A DNA stretch of 64,000 bases from Xenoacremonium recifei. Its lineage: Eukaryota; Ascomycota; Sordariomycetes; Hypocreales; Nectriaceae. Position numbers and translations under genes: made by a program. Within the stretch, counting starts at the first letter, position 1; each line of letters opens with the position of its first letter. Positions 1 to 10,844 of this stretch are shown here, in pieces. The stretch lies in assembly GCA_012184525.1 (NCBI GenBank), contig WOFQ01000005.1, positions 682,001-746,000 on the forward strand, written 5' to 3'. The notes beneath the pieces are model-generated. The model ran no database searches. It was not told the origin of the DNA and saw nothing but the letters and a program-made list of their open reading frames with translations.

Positions 1-2455
1 GCATGTGGCCTGGCTGCCGGATGCTGATAAGGCGTGAGGCGAGCGAAGCAGTAAGCCACGAGGGTTGAAGGGAGGATGGGCGGCGCTGCAGCCTGGTTGG
101 TGAAGGAGTCGAGATGGAGATGGGATGGGGATGGGGATGGGCCACGCGGATGGATTCGATGCTGGATGATGGCATCGATGGCGGGCTGGCAGGGAAGGCG
201 CTGCTGCATGCGGTTTGCAGTTGGTGCTTGCCTGCCCTGCAATGCTTACTGTCGCGGGCCTTTCCGCCTTGGGCAATCCCGTCAGAAGGGTGTCAGCACC
301 GTTCCAGCGCCCGAGCGATCCTTTCAAGCTTCATTGGATGCGTCGCAGAAGCACTGGCAGCCCGGCAGTCAGCCCTGGGGCGCGGTGCCAAACTCTCGCG
401 CACTGATTCAGCAAGACGGACCACTGACAAATGGCCGCTCGGCGACTTATTCAAGGGTCTTGGGGGGCAGCTGACAGGGCCCGGACTTTGAGATGCTCCA
501 TGTCCATGCCCATGCCCATGCCCACTGAGGAACGGGTGGCTGGCCGTTAGAACTCAGAAACGAGGCCCCCGACGGATGGCTGCGCTGGGCTGAATCTGCC
601 GTCAACTCAGTTACAGACAGTCTCTTCCGCGCATAAAGGATTCCGTACGTGCGTACGTTCGTTTCTCGTAACGGGATCCGAGGGCAGCGGGCAGTTTAGA
701 CCAGGTACGTCCGCAGGACTAATACCAGACGAGCAGCTGTTGCATCTGACTAGACGGCGAATACGTGGGCAATCCGCGTCACCTTTTTCTCCGTTCCTTG
801 GCTGCTCCACCGAAACCGAGGGTCTGGCAGCCGCAGCACCAGGAGGATCACGGGCCTGGCTGGCATGACATGTCATGGATGGCATGGCCTGGAGCATGGG
901 CGTAAGAATAAGGTTGGCTTTTACACGATATCAATCGGAGGCTTTACTCTGTTGCCTCGGCAGCCATGCACATGGCCACCCTTCCCTTACAGCGAACCGT
1001 CAGCAACACCATCGTGCGTCGATTCCAGAGCAACTGAAAAATGACATTCAAATTCCGCTGCCTGCCGTTAGCCCCCAGCTAGTCAGAGTCCAGTCCCGTC
1101 ATGGACGTCCTGCAGCCCAGCCCTGTCCGCGTGCGCTAACATGCTTGATCTAAGGGATCGCCCCCGAAGAGACAAGGGCCTCCCCAACTGCAACCGCGCG
1201 GGAGGGATGGAGGAGTAGACGTTGTTGGATGGATGGATGGATGGATGACGCTGACATGGGACAACAATAACGGCTGAGACGTTAGGCGGGTTCTCGCACG
1301 GGCTAAACTCGTGCTGCAGATGTTAGTATCACCTGTGCTATAAATTATAATACTCATATCAAACTCATCGTCATTGTCTGGCATCGACCCGGCTGGAATC
1401 GCACGGCCGTCCGTACATAGGCGCTCGGCACCCTTCAAAACCCCGGACCGAAACCTCACCCCCTGTAGCCTCCGCCGTGATCCCCTCCGGGCCCCGATGC
1501 CAGACGGGAATATAATAATAGCCCTCACACTCGGCCGATGCGAAAGTCCGCGGGTGCCAGGACCTTTACCGTCCATCGCAGCAGCGGCATTTTGCTACAG
1601 CTTCATCACGGCCGTTGTTATCAAAATGGCTCACCGCGTTGGCCTCGATCCATAGAAATCGCCTGTCCCTTACATGCCTAGGTCCAGCGCCAGCCGTGCA
1701 TCCCATGTACATACAGAGCAGACCTTGGCGGTGAAGGAGGCAGGCTGCAAGGCAAGTCTCGGCCAGAATCCATCCTCCGTCCGTGTCGGCGGATCGTGCG
1801 GCGAACGGTCTACGGACTCAGGACATATAGGTTCAATAATGAATGCTGTTGTTTGAAATACATGCCTTGATGTAGAAACCCAAATCGCACAATCACAAGG
1901 GTTTGGAACAATCTGGAAGGCCAGCAGAAAAAAACCCAATCTGGAAGTCAATATGGCTCGACTTACAAAATCCATCGCAACCCCGCGCTAAGGGTGTTTT
2001 TGCATCTCCATCCATCTCCATCTCCATCTTTATCCATCTGCAAAGCAAAACCCGCGCGCGGACGGAGTCCTGTTGCGGCCTAATCCAAACCCCGACTGCC
2101 CGACGACTTTCTCCCTCCCCCGTGATCCTGGTCGCCTCAGTCATCAGACGGCCTCAGCGGCGGAGTACGTACCTTTTCTTCTCTCTGCTTCCGGTCTGCG
2201 ACGGCATTCCCTCGCCCGGCCCCTTCGGATCCCGTGTGGCCTGCTCCCACCACCTCGCCGTCTCGCTGCGGAATTCCGTGGCGCGGACATCGGGATTTCG
2301 CCTCTGCCCAAGCGCCGCGAGACCAGCCAGCCTCACCTCACCCGCCCGGCCCAGCCAGCAACTGCCCCAGAGCCTCGCTCGCTGCTGGGTCTAGACTCCC
2401 CTCCCATCCCCTCAAGCCGAGGCAGAAGACATCAGATCACATCAGACCAGACAAC
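1..2455. other. gene-free stretch upstream of pelota
   Basis: No reading frame here looks like a real protein: the ORFs are short, overlap on both strands and lack recognisable domains or convincing splice structure. The stretch holds simple repeats near 115-150 (TGGGGA type), 498-525 (CCATGC type), 1225-1247 (TGGA type) and 2008-2040 (CCATCT type). The last few hundred bases are C/T-rich, as in many fungal promoters and 5' leaders, and probably serve the pelota gene. Confidence 0.6.
1225..1247. repeat. (TGGA)n microsatellite
   Basis: About five tandem copies of the tetranucleotide TGGA lie in non-coding sequence. No function is evident. Confidence 0.8.
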
Positions 2456-3950
2456 ATGAAGCTGGTCACGAGAAAGATTCCCAAGGTCCTCGAGGAGGAG
2501 ACCGTGTCTCTGCTCCCCGAAGACCCGGAAGACATGGTCAGCCCACCCTTTGCTTCCCTGCTCATGATGTTCTCATAACCTCCGCTCCGTCAAATGTCCG
2601 TCCGTGGCCTACCCTAACCCCCCCTTACGTCCGCCCCCCGGCCTTACGCTTACCCCTCCCCCTCATCCATGTGCCTTACGGCCGTCCGTTCTAGACCGAG
2701 CCTCATGAAATGCGCTGCGACTCCGTGTGTTTGCTCGGTGTCAAAGTGTGTGTGTGTGAATGTATGTGTATGTTCCGTGTCCGACTAACACCGCTGCTTA
2801 GTGGCATGCCTACAACCTCATCCTGCCCGGCGATATCATCTACGCTCATGCTATCCGCAAGGTCATCAGCACTACGGCCACCGGCAGCACGGCCTCGGAG
2901 CGCGTGCACACCGAGCTCGCTATTAAGGTCAAGTCGACCTTCTTCGACCCCGTCATCTCATCGCTGCGTGTCTCCGGCACCGTCACCGTCGAGAACCCCC
3001 ATGTCACCCTCGGCTCGCACCATACGCTCGACCTCGAGGTCAACCGGCCTTTCACCGTCATTAAGCCCGATGGCTGGGACTCGATTGCCCGTGCCACTCT
3101 CCAGGAGTCGCTGTCCGACGACAAGAACGGCGCCCTGGCCGCCGTAGTCATGCAGGAGGGTCTCGCCAACATTTGTCTCATCACCCAGTTCCGAACCGTG
3201 CTCAAAGTCCGTGTTGAGAGCCCCATCCCGCAGAAGCGAAGCGCCGCGTCCGACCAAAGCACCGGCATGCGCCGTTTTTTCGAGAAGACTCTCTCGACAT
3301 TGCTACGAAGCATGGACTTCACCGACTCCCGGCCGCTGCTGCTGGCCAGCCCGGGATTTGTGGCTACGGACTTTAAGCAGTATATCGCCAATCAAGGTCG
3401 AGATAAGGCCGACAAAGTCCTAACAGCTGTTGCCAGAGAGGCCACAGTGGTACATGCCAACTCAGGGCATGTTCACAGTCTCAATGAAGTGCTCAAGAGC
3501 CCAGAGGTCTTGAGCAAGATGAAAGACATGAAGTTCTCCCGAGAGACGCAATACGTTGATCAGTTCTTCGATATGCTCAAGCTAGAAGATGGCCGAGCCT
3601 GGTACGGTGCCTCGGCAGTGTCGAAAGCTGTCAACGAAGGCGCCGTCGGTCCCGGCGGTGGCGTGTTGCTCATCAATAACTCTCTCTTCCGAAGTGAGGA
3701 CCTAGCCACTCGAAAGAAGTATGTCGCTCTTGTGGAAAAGGTCAAGAGTGATGGTGGAGAGGCGAGAGTCTTGAGTAGTGACCACGAGAGTGGACAACGG
3801 CTAAGTATGCTGGGCGATATTGCTGCCATTCTGAATTACCCCATGCATGATCTTGATGATGAGGATGATGAACATGAAGGACATGACGTTGATAACACAG
3901 ACGAAGCAAAGGCACTAGAACAAGATGATATGATGGACAGTGTCATTTAG
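2456..3950 (+). CDS. DOM34: Pelota/Dom34 ribosome-rescue factor
   Basis: This is the eRF1-like factor that, with the GTPase Hbs1, splits stalled ribosomes in no-go and non-stop mRNA decay in the cytoplasm. Two exons are joined, 2456-2536 and 2802-3950, giving about 409 residues. The 265 nt intron has a GTCAGC donor, a CTAAC branch site and a TTAG acceptor, and sits right after the PEDPEDM-type segment, so that WHAYNLI follows as in the family. The N-terminal Sm-like domain spans roughly residues 1-135, followed by the two eRF1-like domains. The C-terminus is a strongly acidic tail rich in Asp and Glu, typical of the family. The start MKLVTRKIPK matches the usual pelota N-terminus. Length is close to the usual 385-410. 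Identification is firm; the intron is longer than others in this window. Confidence 0.95.
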
Positions 3951-4845
3951 TTAGATGCCTATACACAAATGAAAAGAAACGTAAAATCCAGTACAATGTT
4001 CCCGTTCGTAAGAGAAGCGTCTTATCTGTCATGTCACAGCACTCCAAAATCAGATTCTCGGCTACCCTGTACTACGAGATTCGAAGTTGTCTCAATATGT
4101 GATCAGGACGTACAAAAACCCTAAGAGAACAATAATAATTGAATCAACTATTTTGAAAGCATTGTAATGCATTGAAATAAGATCTTAAATATTTTATCGA
4201 TATTTGCGTGGGCATTGTATTCTCCATCGTTAAGCCCCAAAACGTCTCCTTCTACGTATTGTGTTCCAACTAACTGGGGCGTTTGGTGTAGTTCTTCGAC
4301 ATACTTTTCTGGGATGCCGAAGAAGAAAGGATACCAGATAATTGGTCAATACTAATGCATGTCTTACAAGGGTCAGAACTTTATGAGCTTGTTGGATCTC
4401 TCACTCTATTCTCTCTCATCCGGGGTTCTTGGACTTAATGGGACTTAGTTGGACTTAAGTGCAACTAACTCCGAGCCGTGAAGGCACCCATCATTGGCTA
4501 GATCTCTCAAAGCGGGGAGCTTGAGTTCGTCGACTTGCCTTACCAACTTGCTGTCCGCCAATCAGCGTCATCGCTGCGAGGATCATAGACCTCATCAACA
4601 CGAACACGAGCTAACCGCCGAATCACCGAGCATCTCGAGACTCAAAAGAAGGAATATCTATACAACTCAGACCTCATTCTTCGTAAAATGCGAGACGACC
4701 GCCGAAGTTCCGAGGCGTTGTGTAGAAGTATAAGAAGGACGGCACGACCCCTCTTGTGATAGACCAAACTCTCGATATCCATCTCGATATCCACCCCCTC
4801 ATCTTCCATTTACAACTAACACCAACAATCCTCGCACCAATCTCT
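3951..4845. other. intergenic, pelota 3' side and AKR promoter
   Basis: AT-rich sequence follows the pelota stop, with A-rich stretches suited to 3' end formation around 3960-4190. No credible coding frame is seen. At 4431-4465 the short motif GGACTTA(A/G)T occurs several times in a row. The last about 100 bp are C/A-rich leader for the aldo/keto reductase. Confidence 0.55.
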
Positions 4846-5904
4846 ATGTTTCGCAACATGGCCAAGCTCACTCTCCAGTCCACCAAGAAGCTCAACTCGG
4901 GATATGAGATCCCGCTTCTAGGCTTCGGTGTAAGTTCCTTCGATTTCCTCCCGTTCAGAGCTCCTTACTAATGGCAATATCGTAGGTCTATCAGACGTAA
5001 GTGAACCGATACCGGAACCACACATAAAGTACTCACTTTCCCGCAGACCCAAGGAACAGGCCACGATCGCCTGCAAGCAGGCCCTCGAGATCGGCTATCG
5101 ACACGTAAGTATCACCACTGTCATTCACCCCGGCCTCAAGAGCTGTTGCCAACACCTCTGTAGATCGACTCTGCCTCTGGCTACTACAACCAGGGTGAGA
5201 GCGCCGCAGCCATCTCCGCTGCCGGTATCCCCCGCTCCGATGTCTTCTTCACGACCAAGGTCATGATGAAGGAGCTGCCCATCAGCTACGACAACACGCA
5301 CAAGATGATCGAGCTCGCCCTCGAGAGCACCAAGATCGGCTACCTCGACCTCGTGCTCATCCACGCGCCCTACGGCGGCCCTGAGAACCGCAAGGGCTCC
5401 TGGAAGGCACTCGTGGAGTGTGTCGAGGCCGGAAAGGTGCGCTCCATCGGTGTATCCAACTATGGCGTCCATCACCTCGAGGAGCTGGAGGCCTACATCA
5501 AGGAGCTTGAGGCCGAGCGCGGCGGTCCCGGCAAGGGCGGTGTCATCTCGGTTGGCCAGTGGGAGATTCACCCATGGCTGACGCGCCCCGATATTGTCAA
5601 GTGGTGCAATGACCGCAACATCGCAGTTGAGGCGTACTGTCCCATCGTGCGAGGCCAGCGATTCGGAGACCCTAAGATCCAGGCCTACGCCAAGAAGTAT
5701 GGCAAGACGGAGGCGCAGATTTTGCTTCGATGGAGCCTGCAGCGCGGTTATGTGCCGCTGGTGAAGAGCGTGACACCGTCCAGAATTCAGGAGAATGCTG
5801 GGCTGTATGACTTTGAGCTGACGGAGGAGGAGGTCGCGGACATTACGACGGATGATTATAGCGTCTGCTCTTGGGACCCTACTGTTGAGCCTCTTGAGAA
5901 GTAG
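4846..5904 (+). CDS. aldo/keto reductase
   Basis: An NADPH-dependent oxidoreductase of the AKR superfamily that reduces aldehydes or ketones in the cytosol; the substrate cannot be read from sequence. Four exons (4846-4929, 4986-4996, 5047-5104, 5164-5904) give 297 residues. Exon 2 has only 11 nt, and all introns have GTAAGT donors. The catalytic tetrad is visible: Asp and Tyr in the IDSASGYYN segment, Lys in FFTTKV and His in LIHAPYG. The SIGVSNYG loop and the late KSVTPSRI cofactor loop are also present. Two in-frame ATGs occur, at 4846 and 4858; I chose the first, but the second starts closer to the usual family N-terminus. A long open frame on the opposite strand is a shadow. Confidence 0.93.
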
Positions 5905-6211
5905 AGCGGACAGCCCTTGGCAAGCACTGAGAGGATGCAAATAAATAGGACCCGAGTTATGAAATAAGACAAATCTCAACTCTGTGAACTCTGCGTATAG
6001 TCATAAATTTAATGGTGGTCAGCAGGTTATTCGCAGTCTCCCTTGGAATTGGCCAGGGGTCACGTGAGACCGCTGCTCCTTCGTGTTGACGCCCCTCCAA
6101 ACGGATCCCACCGAAACCTGCACGCGTTTACAACTTTGCTAGGGTTCTACCATCAACCCAACCTTCACTTTGGATTTTCACTTCCACTTTTTCATCGATG
6201 AATCAACTAAA
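5905..6211. promoter_or_regulatory. intergenic with E-box palindrome
   Basis: This holds the AKR 3' end and the promoter of the next gene. The palindrome TCACGTGA (6060-6067), an E-box type site for bHLH factors, lies about 145 bp before the start codon. Nothing else stands out. Confidence 0.45.
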
Positions 6212-8158
6212 ATGGGTGGTCAGAAGAAGTTCATGCTCATTCCAGAGCATCCAGCTGCCCCGAGAGATGTTGATCATTCTCGCCCTATGACCTCGAAGCA
6301 GGTCAAGAAGGCCTATAAGGAAGCTAACAAAGCGCCACGCATGTCGCGTGCAGAACAACGAAAGCAGGAACGCAGGGAGCAAGAGCGTATCCGCAAAGAG
6401 CACGAGGCTGGAAAGGCTGCTGCTAAGGCTCGAGTCAATCGTGAGAAGAAGAAGGCGAAAGAGGCTGCTGAGCGAGAGGAGAAGAAGCGACTGAGGCTGC
6501 CACTCGTCACTGTGCAGCCTAGTCAAAGCACCATCTCGAACTTTGTCCGAGGTCTTTTCACCTCCAAGAAGAAGAGGTCTGCCGAAAAGGAGGTGTCCAA
6601 CGATGAGATTGAATCGGCTGATGAGATGCCGCCACCCCCCAAGCCCGTCATTACTTTGAGTGACAATCCATCAAATTCGGACGATATTAATGATGATCTG
6701 TCCCGGGAACTGAAGAAGGATGCGAAGAAGATGAAAGGACGCGTTGACGAAACTGGTGCTGAAGATGTGGCCACCAACGAACCCCTTGGACAGGCATCAC
6801 CAGCCGCACCCTCCCCCAAGCCGGCGATGGAAGAAGCACGCGAAATCGTTGTTATCACCACGGATAAGAGCCTTGGGGAGGAATCAGAGAGCGATGCTCA
6901 TGTGAATGTGGACGATGGAGATGTTTCTCAAGACGAGGGTATGATAGTTGCGAAGAGCAACGCAACACTGCCACCTGTGCCAACTCAATGGCGAGCCGAC
7001 CTGGATTCTTTTGGAGAATCTTTTGACGATGACTTGGACTTTCAAGTGCACAACAATGAATCAACGATCATTGGTGGTAACGAGGAAGTCGACCCAGCTG
7101 AACCCCAGGAGCAGACAAAGACTGCCCCCCACACACCCACGAAACAGAGCGAAGCCGTGAGTTTCTATTCGGAGTTCGATGAGACCGACGCCGATATCCT
7201 CCAAGCCTTGGATAACCTTGGAGAGATGGCGGCGCAGGCGAAGACTACAACTCATGGCCTCGTACCTTTGGCGAAGCCTATTAGCCAGGATCTACCCCTA
7301 TCTTCTCGCGCTCAGGCACGATACGAAGAAGAGCCACACCCGCTCTCAAGCAAGCACTCACACATGAACTCGCGAGAACGTGTTACGCCTTCGCCGCTTC
7401 GACAGGCTGTTCCGCTGAGCACACAAGCTATCTTCCGCAACCTTGACGACTTCTTCCCGTCATCCTCCCAGCAAGCCAGAGAGCTCGAAGAAGAGCATTA
7501 CACCCAGGAGACACCAATAAGACTCCCACATCATACTTCTTACCCACCACCCTCGGCCCAAGAGCCGCAGACATACTCACCGCCCCCTTCAGCCCAACCC
7601 TCCTCACCACCCCAGGGCCACCAACCTCCACCGCAACTCTCTCCCACTCTCCCCTCCCAATTGTCCTCCTCGCCTGCAGCACCACCCCGCCGCTTCTTCA
7701 CCTCCTCGGGCAGCCACGAAGTCATGGCCCTCGCCATGCAGCGCAGCCGCCGCACCGCCGCCCTCGAGGAGTTGCAGCGTCAAGAGCGTGCACGTATGGA
7801 GGTCGGTGCGGCCGCGGAGGAGAAAGCCCGGCGAGACCGCGCAGCTGCTGCGAAGAAAGACGTAGCTGAAGCCCCGAAGAGGGACGCAGCTAAAGCTTCA
7901 AAGAAGACGGCAACTAAAGCACCGCCGCCGCCACAGCAACAGCGTAAACGAAAGGCGGACGAGACTGCGCAGGGCGCGAAGCCTACGAAAGTATTGAAGA
8001 CTGCCGCACAGGTGACCAAGGTTGCGGATATGGCGCAGGAAGGCCCGAAGAATGTTGCCAGTGAGAGCAACAAAGAGAACCAACTGCTCAGTGCTTCCCA
8101 GGAGACTGAGTACGGCGGCGAATGGGTCGAAGACATCGATCTAGAATTGATCATGTAG
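6212..8158 (+). CDS. basic coiled-coil protein with KEN box, function unknown
   Basis: I do not recognise this protein as a named family. It is a single exon of 648 residues from the ATG at 6212; the frame is open a little further upstream without an ATG. Residues about 25-110 are a highly charged Lys/Arg/Glu-rich helix, probably coiled coil. Directly after it is QSTISNFV, close to a PCNA-binding PIP box (Q-x-x-I-x-x-F-F) but with Val at the last position, followed by a basic patch. The middle is acidic and low in complexity, then comes a Pro-rich stretch (about 450-510). Near the end are a second basic region with KRKAD and a KEN box (SNKENQ), a known APC/C degron in other proteins. The architecture suggests a nuclear, cell-cycle-regulated protein; this is inference only. 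Confidence 0.8.
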   Translation: MGGQKKFMLIPEHPAAPRDVDHSRPMTSKQVKKAYKEANKAPRMSRAEQRKQERREQERIRKEHEAGKAAAKARVNREKKKAKEAAEREEKKRLRLPLVTVQPSQSTISNFVRGLFTSKKKRSAEKEVSNDEIESADEMPPPPKPVITLSDNPSNSDDINDDLSRELKKDAKKMKGRVDETGAEDVATNEPLGQASPAAPSPKPAMEEAREIVVITTDKSLGEESESDAHVNVDDGDVSQDEGMIVAKSNATLPPVPTQWRADLDSFGESFDDDLDFQVHNNESTIIGGNEEVDPAEPQEQTKTAPHTPTKQSEAVSFYSEFDETDADILQALDNLGEMAAQAKTTTHGLVPLAKPISQDLPLSSRAQARYEEEPHPLSSKHSHMNSRERVTPSPLRQAVPLSTQAIFRNLDDFFPSSSQQARELEEEHYTQETPIRLPHHTSYPPPSAQEPQTYSPPPSAQPSSPPQGHQPPPQLSPTLPSQLSSSPAAPPRRFFTSSGSHEVMALAMQRSRRTAALEELQRQERARMEVGAAAEEKARRDRAAAAKKDVAEAPKRDAAKASKKTATKAPPPPQQQRKRKADETAQGAKPTKVLKTAAQVTKVADMAQEGPKNVASESNKENQLLSASQETEYGGEWVEDIDLELIM

Positions 8159-8770
8159 GACGCCACTGGCTGTCCGAGCAGTGAACAGTCGACAACTTTG
8201 TTCGACTACTTAGCCATCGACGGCTTGTTCATGGCACAAAGCACGCCCGCATGGCGTATGATTTACGACGAAACGGAGCTGTGGATTATTTGTTTTTTGA
8301 GACGAAGTCGCAAGACCGGAACTGCATGGGACGGACTGGATTTGCATAACACAGGATCTCATGGCATGGAGCATTGCATAGCACGGAAAGGAGGAACTGC
8401 ATTACATGGAGTTTTATACCACAATGTATACTAGACCGACTCGGATTTAGAGCGGTGTTCAGGTCGAGATAGCGTTGATACAGCGAGGCGTCTTGATACG
8501 AAGGAAGCTTTGGTACAGGTAGGCGCCAGTGACGCATTAGATATGATAATGAAATTGTCATTTCTAGACTTTAAATTAAAGAAAGCAAAGGGTAACCAGA
8601 TTCACGCTATTCGCTGAATTTGGCATGCCAGCAAACGCCTTTTATGCTCCTGTTTCTCCCTGTGTGTTCCGTCCCAAGATCCGTAGCCATTAGTCGTGAC
8701 GTTTCGTTGCATAGCACCCCCAAAAGTTCTCCTCTGACGCCGGGAATGAAGCCTGCTCGCTAAGAAAGAT
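8159..8770. other. convergent intergenic region
   Basis: The space between two converging genes. No credible coding frame or RNA gene is seen. It presumably holds the two 3' untranslated regions and polyadenylation sites, for example the A/T-rich stretch near 8565-8590. Confidence 0.5.
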
Positions 8771-10011
8771 TCACAGGAAGATGCCGACCCAGTCGGTCTT
8801 ATTGGCCACCTTCGATTCACAGCCCTCCACCGCGCAGCGGAGGTCTCCCGGCGATGTTCCCAGACGCCGGAAGCCTACACCCTGGGGTTTCGCTTTGCTC
8901 GGCTTGCGATTCTCGAAGCAGTCGGCGCAGTAAACCTGTTTCCTGATCAGTAACCTGGGAGAGGCAGTTAAGATATGCTGTCACTCACATGTCCGCAGTT
9001 CTTGAGAGCCCAGAAATGGTGCTCTCCTGCGGCTCGCTTGCGCTTCTTCGAGGTTGAAGGACCCGAGGAAGGCTGGCCATCAGGGTCGTATGCCAGCTCC
9101 TCATTGCAAGCTGGGCAGATAGCTATCGTCTCCTCATCCTCGGGCTCGGCACAGGTGCTGCGGGTGAAGCCATCACGGGCGGGTTGTATGGGCTCCATGG
9201 CAGGCTTGGGGCTCTCGCGGGGTGCAAAAGCGTTCCGTGAAACGTCGAGGTTCGGCTGCGTGAAGTGGAAGACGTCGCCTCCTAGAAATCCTCTCAGGGT
9301 GCGGCCGATTCCGATACTAAAGCTCGGCAATCCCACTCGTCGAGGAGCCGAGCTGATAAACTCCAGCTCGTAGAGTTCGTCGGGGCGCGGTCGCTCGTGG
9401 AAATGGTGTCGAGGGGCGGCGGGAGGCCGCTCGGGAGGCGCCGGGGGGATTGTGTGATGATGATGATGATGATGTGTGTGAACCGTCGAACTAGTAGAAA
9501 GAATACTTAGAACCCGATCGTCGTCGTCGTCGTCGTCGTCGTCGGGGGGGAGGCCCGGCTCTGGCGGCGGCGATGATTCGGTCGTGAGGTCGATGTAGGT
9601 ACCGTGTTGGGGGGAGGGGCCGGGGATGTAGACGTGATCGCTTCTCATGAGCCGCGGGGCGCTGACCCTCAGGGAGTTCGTTCTACGAGGATTCCTGACG
9701 CTTCCCCAGTACTGCGTTTGCGTGGCCGTTGACCGCCGTGAATTCACCGGCGAGTCGGGCTCGTCAGTGAGATCGATCACTTCTGTTTGTGCAGCGGCTT
9801 GCGGAGGCGCTGTTTGCTGCTGCGTTCGCTCTGCCCGCCGACTTGAAGTCCTTGTGGCTCGCTGCGGGGGTTGAGAAGTCGAGGATTCACCGCCGGGGAG
9901 GATGAGGACGTTGTGCCGCGGAACGGGAGCGGAGGAGAGCTCGAACAGCTCGTCATCGTCGTCGTGGAGGACAAAGAGAGAGTCATCCTCGACGGAGTCG
10001 GAGAAATCCAT
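8771..10011 (-). CDS. RING-type protein with SUMO-interaction motifs (candidate STUbL)
   Basis: Two exons (10011-8989 and 8935-8771) give 395 residues; the intron has a GTGAGT donor and splits the RING domain. The N-terminal half is acidic and disordered, with VIDLTDEP and IDLTTESSP, both good matches to SUMO-interaction motifs (hydrophobic core next to acidic or Ser residues). Homopolymer runs of about nine Asp and seven His follow. The C-terminus carries CPAC, then NCGHVYCADC, then CAVEGC, giving a RING-like C-x2-C ... C-x-H-x2-C-x2-C ... C-x4-C pattern. SIMs plus a C-terminal RING is the layout of SUMO-targeted ubiquitin ligases such as Slx5/Slx8 and Rfp1/Rfp2, which act in the nucleus on sumoylated proteins. 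The role is inferred from architecture. The start at 10011 was chosen because the upstream extension looks non-coding. Confidence 0.8.
9448..9547 (-). repeat. trinucleotide tracts encoding poly-His and poly-Asp
   Basis: Two coding microsatellites in the RING protein gene: an ATG/TGA-phase repeat near 9457-9478 reads as His codons on the minus strand, and a GTC/TCG-phase repeat near 9519-9543 reads as Asp codons. Such runs are prone to length change between strains. Confidence 0.85.
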
Positions 10012-10844
10012 GATGGCGACGAGGAAGGAGCGAAACGCTGCAGAAAGATGCGAAGAAAGAGGAAGGCACGTGTAGGACCGCCTCCGCTGCCACAAATGTG
10101 TTTATTTTTGTTATCGAGGGTTCGTCAGCGCAGCAGGGGCTGGGCTCGCGGGTATGATGGTGGCGAGCGAAATGGCTCGAGCCTCGCGGGGAACGCTGAA
10201 GCCGTCGGTCGAAGGGACGGCGATATCGCACTCAGAAGCAGGGCCTGTTCATGCTTGTAGGAGGCGCTGTATCGATGGACGAGAGAGAGGCGGCGACGAG
10301 GGCGACTGGCGGCAGACGGCGTTGAGGGATGGTGATGGTGTTGATGTAGGACGGAGAGATGTCAAAGGCGATGGATGTCGGCTTTCACTGCCAAACGGTT
10401 GCCCGCATAAGGCTGGGCCAGGCGGGTGCGCTTTCAGGGCCTCGACCCCGCTAAACCCACTGCTGTCGGGTTTGCGACGCGGCGTTAGGGGGCAAGGCCG
10501 GGCAGGCATCATGGTCACTGACTGAGGAGGCGATTCGAGCCTGATCAAGGTGAAGGTGAGATGGGAGTCTGGAAGAGAAATCCAAATTCACCAGGGGTTG
10601 CCTGAAGCCCGAAAGCCTAATATGTTAGGCTCGTGCACCAATCACCAGGCGTGCAGTCATCAGGGTAAGGTAATTCCGGCCACGAGCCACGATGCGCCGC
10701 TTTTATCATTTTTGATGCCTCCGCCAGACATGACAAACCAGTTAGCAACCTTATAATACAACAAAAAATAGCAACAAAATCACGACGGCTTTCCTCCAAC
10801 TTCCAGCTCTGTAGATTGGTCAATCAAGCCCAGGTCCCATCTAT
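10012..10844. other. intergenic, RING gene promoter and PRP19 3' side
   Basis: No credible gene is seen. The part next to 10012 should hold the promoter and 5' leader of the minus-strand RING gene; the AT-rich part near 10740-10790 suits the PRP19 3' end. The ORFs across the stretch lack domain features. Confidence 0.5.

Noticed and set aside
5125..5979. 284-codon open frame on the minus strand
   Set aside because: Antisense shadow of the aldo/keto reductase exon 4; no recognisable domain.
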